The translations under genes and the position numbers were made by a program. Below are positions 6,560 to 14,666 of a stretch of DNA of 34,614 nt, piece after piece. Source of the DNA: an uncultured Clostridia bacterium (GTDB taxonomy: Bacteria; Bacillota; Clostridia; Oscillospirales; Ruminococcaceae); the NCBI GenBank assembly GCA_947625125.1, contig CANQNF010000029.1, positions 1-34,614 of the forward strand. The letters are read 5' to 3'. Below the pieces are notes generated by a model that saw nothing but the letters and a program-made list of their open reading frames with translations, had not been told where the DNA came from and did not search any database. The stretch's first letter is position 1. Every line of letters begins with the position of its first letter.

Positions 6560-8735
6560 AGAAAGCGGGTATTGTGTTTTCGTGTACCGCACGGATGAAC
6601 CCGGCGTACCGGAGGAAGCAAGGAATACTTATTACAAAGGGAAGGGGACATATTTTACAGCCATAGGAAGCTATCTTCCGGATTCTGATGCGACGGAGAC
6701 GGAGCTGAAAGGAAAATGGATCAGGAACAGCAGGTTTGGGATGCAGTTTCAGGTGGAATCCTATGAGGAGTTCCTTCCGCGATCAGAGGAGGGGATCCGC
6801 GCCTACTTATCTTCCGGGATGGTCAAAGGGATAGGGCCGAAGACAGCGGAGCTGATCGTTGCCCGTTTCGGCACCAGGACTTTTGAGGTACTGGAGAAGT
6901 ATCCGGACAGCCTGCTGGAGATAAAAGGCATTACGGAAAAGAAACTGGATGTCATCCGGGAGTCTTATCAGGCCAGCCATGCGCTCCGCGACCTGGCGGT
7001 CTATCTTGCCCCATTTCATATCACATCAAAGAAACTCCAAAAGATCTATGAAGAATATGGAAGCGCTTCCCTGAAAGTCGTCAAGACGAACCCCTACACG
7101 CTCTGCCGGATCAACGGTTTCGGTTTTCTTACCGTGGATGAGATCGCAAGAGCGAACAGGGCGCCCCTTAATGATCCCCTCCGTATCGAGGGAGGGATCC
7201 GGTACTGTATGGAACAGGAGGCCCAGGCGGGCAATCTATATCAGGACAGGGAGATATTTGGGGAAAAGGTGCATGAACAGCTCAACAGCGGGCTGGATCA
7301 GGAGGCGGTGACGGACGCAGAGATCTCCAGGGAGATCTACCGTCTGGTCACGGAAAAAGTGCTGTGCTGCGAGGACGGGATGCTGTATCCGGCGGATCAC
7401 TATAAATACGAGTGCGGGGCAGCGAAAGCCATCGCCCGGCTGCTGGTACAGGCATCAGAGGTGCCTGCAGGAATCGAGTCCCTGATCAGGGATGCCAAGA
7501 AAGACCTTGCTATCGTCCTGTCACCAAAGCAGGAGGAGGCTGTGAGAAAAGCATTTTCCCATCTGGTGAGCATTACCACCGGAGGTCCCGGAACCGGAAA
7601 GACGACCGTGGAAAAAGTGGAGCTGTATGTCAATGAGAGGCTGGGAGGGAAAAATGTTCTCCTGACTGCGCCTACCGGCATGGCAAGCAGAAGAATGGCG
7701 GTAAGTACGGGACAGTCCGCATTTACTATGCACTCTGCCCTTGGACTTACCGGAGATGAAGATGAACGTGCTGCACCGGAGGAAATGCTTGAGGCAGATT
7801 TTATCATTGCGGACGAGTTTACCATGTCTGACATGAGGCTGTCCTATATGCTCTTTTCCCGTATCAGGAAAGGGGCACGCCTTGTGATCGTAGGAGATGT
7901 GAACCAGCTTCCCAGCGTGGGGCCGGGGAGCGTATTCCGGGAGCTTGTAATGTGCGGGATCATTCCGGTCACGGTACTGGATACTGTGTTCCGCCAGGCA
8001 AAAGGCAGCCGGATTCCTGCCAATGCGAAAAAGATACAGGATAATGTCACGTCTCTGGATTATGGGGAAGATTTCCGGTTCCTGCCAGCTGCGGATGCGA
8101 AAGAAGCGGCGGACAAGGTAGCGGAACTGTATCAGGACTATGTAGAGAAATACGGACAGGATTATGCACAGGTGCTGACTCCCTACCGAAAACGGGGAGA
8201 TGCGGGCGTAGATGCCATGAATGAAAGGCTGCGGGAACTGGTCAACCCTAAAGTAAACGGGGCGCTGGAGATCAAGACCGGCAGGAACAGCTTCCGTGTG
8301 GGTGACAGAATCATCCACAACAAGAACAAGAATACCATCAGCAACGGCGATATCGGCTATGTCCGGGAGATCTTCAAGGATGAGGACGGATCGGATATGG
8401 CGCGTCTGGAGTTTTCGGAAGGGCGCACTGTGGAGTATAACAGTGAGGATCTTGGAATGGTGGAACACGCCTATGCGACGACAGTGCATAAGAGCCAGGG
8501 AAGCGAGTACCCGGTGGTGATCCTGCCATGGCTGTCCTCGTTCTACATGATGTTGAGGAGGAATATCCTCTATACGGCCATAACGAGGGCGAAAGAGGCG
8601 GTAATCATTGTCGGTGAAAAAAGAGCGGTCATTATGGCTATCCATAACACTGAATTTGACAGACGCAACACACAGCTTGGGCGGCGTATCGCAGCCGAGT
8701 ATTACCGCCTGAAACAAGAGCGGAAGGCGTCTTAA
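6522..8735 (+). CDS. RecD-like (RecD2) superfamily 1B DNA helicase
   Basis: 737 aa, close to the usual RecD2 length. It should unwind DNA 5'-3' using ATP. An OB-like N-terminal part (1-90) is followed by a helix-hairpin-helix region with GIGPKTAELIVARFG (about 104-118) and FGFLTVDEIA (about 200). The ATPase core has Walker A GGPGTGKTT (about 352-360), Walker B IIADEFTMSD (about 426-435), QLPSVGPGS (about 463) and the UvrD_C_2 motif TTVHKSQGSEYPVVILP (about 654-670). The start overlaps the previous gene by 38 nt and has GGAGG AAAGAG upstream. It works with the exonuclease and primase encoded around it, in replication or recombination of the element. Confidence 0.95.
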   Translation: MKCRFVKAVYQNKESGYCVFVYRTDEPGVPEEARNTYYKGKGTYFTAIGSYLPDSDATETELKGKWIRNSRFGMQFQVESYEEFLPRSEEGIRAYLSSGMVKGIGPKTAELIVARFGTRTFEVLEKYPDSLLEIKGITEKKLDVIRESYQASHALRDLAVYLAPFHITSKKLQKIYEEYGSASLKVVKTNPYTLCRINGFGFLTVDEIARANRAPLNDPLRIEGGIRYCMEQEAQAGNLYQDREIFGEKVHEQLNSGLDQEAVTDAEISREIYRLVTEKVLCCEDGMLYPADHYKYECGAAKAIARLLVQASEVPAGIESLIRDAKKDLAIVLSPKQEEAVRKAFSHLVSITTGGPGTGKTTVEKVELYVNERLGGKNVLLTAPTGMASRRMAVSTGQSAFTMHSALGLTGDEDERAAPEEMLEADFIIADEFTMSDMRLSYMLFSRIRKGARLVIVGDVNQLPSVGPGSVFRELVMCGIIPVTVLDTVFRQAKGSRIPANAKKIQDNVTSLDYGEDFRFLPAADAKEAADKVAELYQDYVEKYGQDYAQVLTPYRKRGDAGVDAMNERLRELVNPKVNGALEIKTGRNSFRVGDRIIHNKNKNTISNGDIGYVREIFKDEDGSDMARLEFSEGRTVEYNSEDLGMVEHAYATTVHKSQGSEYPVVILPWLSSFYMMLRRNILYTAITRAKEAVIIVGEKRAVIMAIHNTEFDRRNTQLGRRIAAEYYRLKQERKAS

Positions 8736-8799
8736 AGTGTGCGGATACTGCAGAAAAACAGTTTTATTTATCAACCAGAAGGTTGCGAAAGGAGCAGAA

Positions 8800-9270
8800 A
8801 TGGATAATACAGAAAAATTAAATACGGAAACAGAGGCAGTAGAGATGAACCAGAAGATGCAGGATAGGGTACATTGGATTGAATCCCAGACCTACTGGTA
8901 TCTGATGCAGCTTTTGGAGCTGGATACGGATGAGGCGAAAGAAAAGCTTCCCTGGGATATCGAAATGCTCAGGGAGATATTGGATGAAACCGTCTCTATC
9001 CTGGAAAAGCGCGGTTATCGGGTATGCGATCCTTACATCGCCATACCGGAGAACGGCAGGCAATACCGCTGTACGCTTTCTGAGTGCGGCTGCGGACACT
9101 GCAACTGCCAGAATGAATGGATGGAGAAGGAAAGGCTCATTTCCAATATCGAAGACACCATTGTCGAGAGCGGACTGAAGATCGTGAGCGGTGGAAAGGA
9201 CAAGCTCATTGCAAGGGCAGACAGCCTGGATACGGATTTTGAGATCCGCATCAGTGAGCTTGCCGGATAA
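8800..9270 (+). CDS. Hypothetical protein with a Cys-rich centre
   Basis: 156 aa, soluble. The ATG at 8800 is chosen for the AAAGGAG 7 nt upstream; a GTG at 8737 in the same frame overlaps no ribosome binding site. The N-terminal two thirds look helical. A CTLSECGCGHCNCQNEW stretch (about residues 92-108) holds five cysteines and a histidine and could bind a metal. The last 40 residues (MEKERLISNIEDTIVESGLK) look like a small alpha/beta end. I do not recognise a family. It sits in the operon 64 nt behind the helicase. Confidence 0.8.
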   Translation: MDNTEKLNTETEAVEMNQKMQDRVHWIESQTYWYLMQLLELDTDEAKEKLPWDIEMLREILDETVSILEKRGYRVCDPYIAIPENGRQYRCTLSECGCGHCNCQNEWMEKERLISNIEDTIVESGLKIVSGGKDKLIARADSLDTDFEIRISELAG

Positions 9271-9307
9271 AGAGCCAAAGAATGAGAAAAACGGAAGGAG
9301 AAAAAAG

Positions 9308-9658
9308 ATGGGGAACAGAGCGGATATTCAGTATCAGCTGCGCATACTGCAGCGGGACGGCTATCATGCTGCCGCCGGGATGCTGGAAACCCTGGAACAC
9401 ACGATCAGCCGCGAGGCTGAATTGCAGTATTTGAAAGAGTTTGCCAGACAGCAAAGCTTTGACGAAGAACTCAGCAGGGACCAGCTCCGCTGCATGTGGA
9501 CGGCATATTGTTTCCACCACAGGCTGGATGCAGATACATCAGGATATGATTATGACCTGATGGATGTATGGAACACCGTGGCTGAAACGGAAGCCGAAAC
9601 AGCTGACTGGAGCAGTTACGACAGTTTTGCCACTTTTATGTGCAGATACCTTGTGTGA
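9308..9658 (+). CDS. Small hypothetical helical protein
   Basis: 116 aa, acidic, mostly helical (LRILQRDGYHAAAGMLETLE, then YLKEFARQQSFDEELSRDQ). The ATG at 9308 follows GGAGAAAAAAG and is preferred over an in-frame GTG-like start at 9191 that lies inside the previous gene. It has no cysteine cluster, signal peptide or membrane segment. Two closely related small genes follow one another here; both are operon members of unknown role. Confidence 0.75.
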   Translation: MGNRADIQYQLRILQRDGYHAAAGMLETLEHTISREAELQYLKEFARQQSFDEELSRDQLRCMWTAYCFHHRLDADTSGYDYDLMDVWNTVAETEAETADWSSYDSFATFMCRYLV

Positions 9659-9771
9659 GCGGATGCAGCTCAAGCAAGGTTTTGGCCATCAAAAAAATTC
9701 AAGCAAACGGGCAGACGGGGGTACTTATTCTATGTACTCCCCGTTTCCCCAACAGGAAGGAGAGAAGACAA

Positions 9772-10725
9772 ATGAGTGAAATGAGCAATAACAGTACGGT
9801 TTATGATGTGGAAACAGTAAAGGGTCTGAACCATGTGGAGGGTTTTGAACCGCGAAAGTATATGCGGCAGATCCAGAAAGAGGGAGAGCCGGTCAGGCTG
9901 TATCTTGATGTAGCGTACAGGAAGCTGTGGTTCAGACTCTGCCATCCCCAAGGAAAGATTGTCAAGAAGATCTTAAAGCTGACAGATCAGGTGGCTATCG
10001 TGGAGGCCAGAGTCTACCTCCATCACGATGACCCGGAGGATAATTTCATCGCCAATGCGCTGGCTCAGAAATATCTGACCCAGGATGAGCAGTTCGGCAG
10101 CAAATTTGTGGAACTGGCGGAAACGGCAGCTGTAGGACGCGCCCTGTCAGATGCGGGTTTCGGACTGCAGTTCGCAGACCAGGAAGGGGATCTTGATCCG
10201 GAAGTGACCGAGGCGCCCCTGGATCCTAGAATGGGGACAGGAGGGACTCTGCCTGCAGGAACCTTTATAGACGAGACAGTCATGGACGAAGCAGGCGAGG
10301 AAATGGCACAGGAAGAAGATGATTCCATTCCCGGCCAGTGCAGCATCGAGCAGTACATTCCTGTACCGGAGGAGGCGGGACAGCCGATTGAAAAGGAACC
10401 TCCGGCTGTTCCTGCTGTAAGTCAGAAGACGGCACCTGCTCCGGCATCTAAAAGGGAAACCGTTCCGCGGGCGGCAGACAGTAAGCCTGCAGCCGGGATA
10501 CGGACGGATATGCCGGTGGAGCAGATCTATGCGCTCCTGACCCGTGATACTGCGGCTGGTGTGGTCATTCCGGTAGGTTTCCATAAAGGCAGGACATTAG
10601 GGAAGGTGGCACAGGAAAAGCCAGCAAGCCTGGAATGGTATGTTAATTCTTACGGCGGTCCTAACAACCTGCTCAGGGCGGCTGCAAAATTCCTTATGGA
10701 CGCAGCGCTCGGAATGGCAGGATGA
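9772..10725 (+). CDS. Recombination-associated protein; candidate single-strand annealing partner
   Basis: 317 aa with three parts. The N-terminal domain (about 20-140) has RLYLDVAYRKLWFRLCHP, a strand-rich core and the stretch FVELAETAAVGRALSDAGFG (about 111-130), which recalls the ET(S/A)AxGRAL segment repeated in many phage recombination proteins. A Pro/Ala/Glu-rich linker follows (about 150-245). The C-terminal 60 residues (VIPVGFHKGRTLGKVAQEKP, then SLEWYVN) match the exodeoxyribonuclease-X-like/DUF3820 C-terminal fold pattern, G-x-H/K-K-G-x-T-L. The start ATG follows GGAAGGAGAG. Together with the YqaJ exonuclease upstream it fits an exonuclease/annealing pair, but annealing activity is inferred. 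Confidence 0.8.
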   Translation: MSEMSNNSTVYDVETVKGLNHVEGFEPRKYMRQIQKEGEPVRLYLDVAYRKLWFRLCHPQGKIVKKILKLTDQVAIVEARVYLHHDDPEDNFIANALAQKYLTQDEQFGSKFVELAETAAVGRALSDAGFGLQFADQEGDLDPEVTEAPLDPRMGTGGTLPAGTFIDETVMDEAGEEMAQEEDDSIPGQCSIEQYIPVPEEAGQPIEKEPPAVPAVSQKTAPAPASKRETVPRAADSKPAAGIRTDMPVEQIYALLTRDTAAGVVIPVGFHKGRTLGKVAQEKPASLEWYVNSYGGPNNLLRAAAKFLMDAALGMAG

Positions 10726-10789
10726 CAAGACCTGAAAAAACAGAAGCGGCTCGGTGCATCGGATACCGGGCCGCAGGAAGGAGCAGATC

Positions 10790-12004
10790 ATGTATCAGGA
10801 TTTTCCGTTCAGCATACGGGAGGTCGCAGAGCTTCTGCGCCTCCATATCAGGCATAAGAACGCAGTCAGTCTGGATGTGGACTGCCCGTTCTGCGGAGAC
10901 AGAAAGGGAAAGATGAACCTGAATACGCAGAAGAATGTCTTTAAATGCAACCGCTGCGGGGAAAGCGGCGGGATGCTGGCGCTGTATTCCAAAGTTTACG
11001 GAGTGGACAACCAGACTGCTTACCGTGAGATTGAGGAGGCGTTGGGAAAGAACCTGCAGGCACCGGAGTACAGGATCAAACCCAAAGTGGTACTGCCCAA
11101 AGAGCCTGAGATCGAAAATGCCCGCCCGGCATCGGATGAAGAAAAGCACAGGACGTATTCCATGCTCCTTTCCCTGCTGGTGCTGGCAGACACTCATAAA
11201 AAGAACCTGTTAAAACGAGGGTTTACGGAAACGCAGATAGAGGCGAACGGCTATAAGAGTACGCCGGTCTTTGGATTTAAGAAAATGACGAAGAAGCTTA
11301 TAGAGGCAGGCTGCACCGTGGAAGGGGTGCCGGGATTCTATCAGGATGCAGACGGGGAATGGACCATCCATTTTTCCCTGAAGTCTTCCGGTTTCCTGAT
11401 CCCGATACGGAATATCAGAGGATTGATCGTAGGGGCACAGATCCGGCTGGACCATCCTTATGACGGCAGGAAATATATCTGGCTGTCCAGTACCAATTAC
11501 CAGCAGGGGACGCCGTCTGGCAGTCCGGTACACTTGTCAGGAGAGCCTGGTGCAAAGACTTTGTTCATTACGGAGGGACCGTTAAAAGGCGACCTTGCCC
11601 ATGCACTGTCCGGACGGACCTTCGGATGTGTGCCGGGAGTGAACCAGTACGCCAACCTGATCCCGTTTTTAAAGACCATGAAAGAGCTGGGGACGGAATT
11701 TGTCTATGAGGCTTATGATATGGACAAACGCTTAAAACCGGTATGCCGGGGAGACTACAATGAGAAATGTTCCTTTTGCGAGCAGTACCGGAAGGATTGG
11801 AGGACAAAGGAAATCCCCTGTGAAAAAAAGGAGATCAAGTGCAGGAACATCCTGCGTGGCTGTAATAAACTGGCGCAGATCTGCCGGGAACTTTCCCTGG
11901 ACGCATCTTCCCTTACATGGGATACGGATACGGAAGGCTGGTGGGCAGAGAATGTAAAGGGCGTAGATGATTACCTGGTGGACCTTAAGGATAGAAAAAC
12001 ATGA
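10790..12004 (+). CDS. DnaG-type CHC2 zinc-finger primase
   Basis: 404 aa. The N-terminus has a CHC2-like zinc finger with CPFCGDRKG and FKCNRCGESGG, Cys32, Cys35, Cys53 and Cys56, as in bacterial primases. The middle part (about 170-230) holds the HFSLKSSGFLIPIRNIRGLI strands. The C-terminal half has LFITEGPLKGDL and YEAYDMDKR, a TOPRIM-like (DUF3854) pattern with the glutamate and the D-x-D of the metal site. A second cysteine group, CSFCEQY, lies near 330. It would lay primers for element replication. The ATG follows GAAGGAG. A strong terminator 12013-12060 closes the operon. Confidence 0.92.
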   Translation: MYQDFPFSIREVAELLRLHIRHKNAVSLDVDCPFCGDRKGKMNLNTQKNVFKCNRCGESGGMLALYSKVYGVDNQTAYREIEEALGKNLQAPEYRIKPKVVLPKEPEIENARPASDEEKHRTYSMLLSLLVLADTHKKNLLKRGFTETQIEANGYKSTPVFGFKKMTKKLIEAGCTVEGVPGFYQDADGEWTIHFSLKSSGFLIPIRNIRGLIVGAQIRLDHPYDGRKYIWLSSTNYQQGTPSGSPVHLSGEPGAKTLFITEGPLKGDLAHALSGRTFGCVPGVNQYANLIPFLKTMKELGTEFVYEAYDMDKRLKPVCRGDYNEKCSFCEQYRKDWRTKEIPCEKKEIKCRNILRGCNKLAQICRELSLDASSLTWDTDTEGWWAENVKGVDDYLVDLKDRKT

Positions 12005-12012
12005 CTATGTAG

Positions 12013-12060
12013 AGCAGCAGACCGGTGTGATGCCTGAATGGGTATTGCTCCGGTCTTTTT
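12013..12060 (+). terminator. Terminator of the DNA-metabolism operon
   Basis: AGACCGG (12019-12025) pairs with CCGGTCT (12050-12056), and a nested ATGCC / GGTAT stem extends it. T-run 12056-12060. It begins 9 nt after the primase stop. Confidence 0.85.
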
Positions 12061-12083
12061 ATGCAAAAATATGTAAAATCCTG

Positions 12084-12112
12084 TTGTGGTTTACTTAATC
12101 CGTGCGTATAAG
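12084..12112 (+). promoter_or_regulatory. Promoter of the parM-parR operon
   Basis: TTGTGG (12084-12089) and TATAAG (12107-12112) with a 17-bp spacer, 32 bp before the ParM-like start. In ParM systems the centromere usually overlaps this promoter; GTAAA-type short repeats (12073, 12116) are present but I cannot define iterons. Confidence 0.55.
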
Positions 12113-12143
12113 ACAGTAAATCATAAGCAAAGGAGCTGATCAC

Positions 12144-13070
12144 ATGATGTATCAGAAATTAGTCGTTCCCATTGACCATGGGAACCGGAACATGAAGACG
12201 GAGGACGCCATCTTTACCTCCGGACTGGTGGAGAGCGAATGCGAGCCGGCACTGGGGGACAGCCTCTACTATGCCGGACACTATTATTCCCTGTCCGGCC
12301 AGCGCATCCCGTATATGAGGGACAAGACTGCTGATGAGCGTTTTTTCATTCTTACCCTGTTTGCGATTGCGATGGAGGCGGACAGAAGACGTATTTCCAA
12401 TGATGCCGTTTTGCAGGTAGAGCTTCCGGTAGGGCTGCCGCCCAGACACTTCGGAGCGCTGTACCAGAAGTTCGGGGACTATTTCAGGCGTGCGGAGGAG
12501 ATCCAGTTTTGGTATAAGAAAATACCGTACCGGATCAGAATCGAGGAAGTTGCTGTCTTTCCACAGGATTATGCGGCGGCCATGACTGTCTATACGAAGA
12601 TCAGCGGTTTTAGCAAGGTACTGACCGTAGATATCGGGGGATTTACCCTGGATTATCTGCTGATCCGTGAAAGCAGACCGGATCTTTCCGTGTGCGAGTC
12701 CTTGGAGATGGGCGTGATCACGCTTTATAACCGGATCATTTCCCGCATCAGTTCGGAATACGATGTCTTATTGGAAGAAACGGATATCGACAGCATCATC
12801 AGGGAGAAAAGAACGGATTATGAGGAACGGATCAAGAAAACGGTACTGGAAATGACGGATACCTATGTAAATGATGTGCTAGGCGCACTCAGGGAACGCG
12901 GGCTTGACTTAAAGACCGGATGCGTGGTCTTTATCGGCGGAGGCGCGTCCTTGCTGAAACGGTTTCTTGAGGCATCTGACAGGATAGGCCGCAGCATCTT
13001 TGTGGAGGATATCTATGCCAATGCAAAGGGGTATGGGCTATTGTATCAGATTCAGAAAAGAGGCAGGTAA
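12144..13070 (+). CDS. parM: ParM/StbA-family actin-like segregation ATPase
   Basis: 308 aa, the usual ParM size. It forms ATP-driven filaments that push sister plasmids apart. Actin-fold motifs are visible: phosphate-1 VPIDHGNRNMKT at the start, phosphate-2 TVDIGGFTLDYLLI (about 159), and the adenosine motif VVFIGGGASLLKRFL (about 259). Two ATGs in tandem; the first is 10 nt after AAAGGAG. It is followed 5 nt later by the ParR-like gene, forming the classic type II partition pair on what now appears to be an integrated element. Confidence 0.9.
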   Translation: MMYQKLVVPIDHGNRNMKTEDAIFTSGLVESECEPALGDSLYYAGHYYSLSGQRIPYMRDKTADERFFILTLFAIAMEADRRRISNDAVLQVELPVGLPPRHFGALYQKFGDYFRRAEEIQFWYKKIPYRIRIEEVAVFPQDYAAAMTVYTKISGFSKVLTVDIGGFTLDYLLIRESRPDLSVCESLEMGVITLYNRIISRISSEYDVLLEETDIDSIIREKRTDYEERIKKTVLEMTDTYVNDVLGALRERGLDLKTGCVVFIGGGASLLKRFLEASDRIGRSIFVEDIYANAKGYGLLYQIQKRGR

Positions 13071-13075
13071 CTGCC

Positions 13076-13462
13076 ATGGAAAAAAAGAACAAATTCGTAT
13101 CGACCATCGGATTCAACTGCAATGATCCGGACCATGTGAAAGTGGCTGAGCTGTTGAATGGCATGAAGCGGGGGAAGGCACAGTACATCGTGAACGCAGT
13201 GCTGGCTTACCAGAATATGCCGGAGGGCCAGAAAATGGCGCCTATGGACGGCAGGGTAGATTATGAAGCCATCCGCACGTTTGTGCTGCAGGTGATCCGG
13301 GAACATGAGGCAGGGAACGGCGCATATCCAGTCCTGCCCGCGCAGGAGGCGCCTGCTGATGCTTCACAGGCGGTATCCGGCGGATCGGAAAATCCTCTGG
13401 ATGGATTTACAGAGGATGCTCTGCAGGAGGTCCTGGCGTCTTTGGAGGCGTTCCGGGGCTGA
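13076..13462 (+). CDS. ParR-like centromere-binding adaptor
   Basis: 128 aa. The opening FVSTIGFNCNDPDHVKVAELLNG, then MKRGKAQYIVNAVLAYQN, is the ribbon-helix-helix pattern of plasmid ParR proteins (strand, then RGKxQYIVxAxLxY helix). The rest is acidic and low complexity (AQEAPADASQA) with a C-terminal helix EDALQEVLASLEAFRG, which in ParR-like proteins is the part that contacts ParM. It has no own ribosome binding site of note (TAACTGCC) and is probably coupled to parM. Confidence 0.85.
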   Translation: MEKKNKFVSTIGFNCNDPDHVKVAELLNGMKRGKAQYIVNAVLAYQNMPEGQKMAPMDGRVDYEAIRTFVLQVIREHEAGNGAYPVLPAQEAPADASQAVSGGSENPLDGFTEDALQEVLASLEAFRG

Positions 13463-13593
13463 TTGCATGGCCGATGATGCAAGAGACGGCTGTATTGGAA
13501 GAAGGGATAGAGAACAGCCGGGAACGGGCATACTAATTACAGACGCATTGCATCAGTAAAGATTAGCGGAAGCAGATACAGGAGGCAGAATCG

Positions 13594-13917
13594 ATGGACG
13601 AGGTATGGAAAAGCGCAGCCCAGTTCTTAGGGGCATTGAACGGGGAGAACATAAAGCGTGACAGCTATGTAAGCACGCCGGAGTATCGTGAGGCGCTGGC
13701 AGCGTGGGGCAAAAAGGAGCAGGAATGGGAAAAACTCCTTGCTGCTCTGCCGTCAGACACAGCAGAGAGCCTGCAGGAAATAAAGGAATGTCTGGAAGAG
13801 TATTCCTCCGAGACGGAGAAAAGAGCCTATGTGCAGGGATATGTGGACTGCGTGCAGGTGCTGCACAGCCTGGGGCTTTTAAAGGGCAACCCCAGGCTGC
13901 AGGTGCCGGGGATGTGA
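13594..13917 (+). CDS. Small hypothetical helical protein (DUF6809-like?)
   Basis: 107 aa, after CAGGAGG. Helical throughout, with WGKKEQEWEKLLAALPS and ETEKRAYVQGYVDCVQVLHSLG. This length and the YxxGYxxxxxLL end recall small proteins of Clostridia mobile elements (DUF6809-type), but the match is from memory only. It is probably the last gene of the partition operon; a 300-bp gap follows, with no clear terminator. Confidence 0.7.
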   Translation: MDEVWKSAAQFLGALNGENIKRDSYVSTPEYREALAAWGKKEQEWEKLLAALPSDTAESLQEIKECLEEYSSETEKRAYVQGYVDCVQVLHSLGLLKGNPRLQVPGM

Positions 13918-14216
13918 TGGATAAAGCCAGAAAAGAAGCATAACAAAGCTGATACAGACTGTCACCCATGCTATTCTAAGCAAAGCATATATGATAGAAG
14001 TGCTCTGGCGAGGACAAATCGCTGGAGCGACTCTTTGATAATTCAATGATTCAACGCTATGCGGTCATATAAACAAACATTTTATAGAGTATCCCATGAT
14101 CATAGATAGAGGTGTCCGTATATCGTGAGAAACACCGCTGATCCAGTTTGTGCGTGCTTGGTTTTGCCTGATTAATATATGGGCTGCCTTATTGACGCTG
14201 TCTGCTACCCCGACAA
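13918..14216. other. Gene-free junction after the partition genes
   Basis: About 300 bp. I see no open frame with a ribosome binding site, no terminator and no clear promoter. Its AT content is higher than that of the operon before it. Taken with the orphan tail that follows, it may be a deletion or recombination junction. Confidence 0.4.
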
Positions 14217-14405
14217 TTGAAGGCAACGGAGAAGGAATACCTTGCTTATCAGGCAGTCTGCGAAAAATGGGAGAAAGCCTATGGGGATAAAGAAAAGGAG
14301 CCGACGAGCATGAAAGAGCGGCTCAGGCAGAAACAGCAGGAGGTAAAGGAACGGGAAGCCGGACGGGAGCATCCAGCAAGTCAGAAAGAGAAAGGGGCGA
14401 GGTAG
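14217..14405 (+). pseudogene. Orphan C-terminal tail of a larger protein (perhaps a relaxase)
   Basis: An open frame of 62 codons, with only TTG as start and no ribosome binding site. The translation is highly charged and helical: EKEYLAYQAVCEKWEKAYG, then KERLRQKQQEVKEREAGRE. Such tails end relaxase/mobilisation proteins of Clostridia elements, where they follow the nuclease domain, but length and composition alone cannot prove it. Upstream the frame is open only to about 14196. Best read as the 3' remnant of a gene whose 5' part was lost. Confidence 0.45.
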
Positions 14406-14458
14406 CAGGATTTGCAGGACTTTTCGTAGAGATAGCAGAATAACCGTAAGATGGAAGA

Positions 14459-14504
14459 AAAGCGGCGGAGCATGGCATGATGTGCTGTGTTCCGCTACTT
14501 TTTT
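14459..14504 (+). terminator. Terminator before the LytTR operon
   Basis: AGCGG (14461-14465) pairs with CCGCT (14492-14496) with additional pairing inside, and a six-T run follows at 14499-14504. It separates the orphan tail from the next operon. Confidence 0.65.
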
Positions 14505-14571
14505 GCAATTCAGACGGTAACTATCGGACGATTTGCTAAAAACTTAACCCCTATTTTACAACTTTTTCAAT

Positions 14572-14620
14572 CTATTCACGCTGTCAAATTGACTATTCAC
14601 GCTATCGGTGTCAATATACT
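14572..14620 (+). promoter_or_regulatory. Promoter with LytTR-type direct repeats
   Basis: CTATTCACGCT occurs at 14572-14582 and 14593-14603, 21 bp apart, that is two helical turns on the same face. This is the arrangement recognised by AgrA-like LytTR dimers. TTGACT (14589-14594) and TATACT (14615-14620) follow, with a long 20-bp spacer, as in promoters that need an activator. The palindrome GTCAAATTGAC (14583-14593) lies between the repeats. Autoregulation by the LytTR protein at 14667 is inferred. Confidence 0.6.
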
Positions 14621-14666
14621 TTTCCGATTTTCCGATATAGCTAACAAGAGCAGAAAGAGGTGGAAT

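Noticed and set aside
7521-8774. 417-codon open frame on the minus strand inside the helicase gene
   Set aside because: It is antisense to a helicase with every motif in place, has no ribosome binding site and its translation is rich in Arg, His and Pro with no domain pattern.
12060-12143. parC centromere with iterons
   Set aside because: Expected in front of parM, and a few GTAAA-like words exist, but no regular iteron series could be shown.
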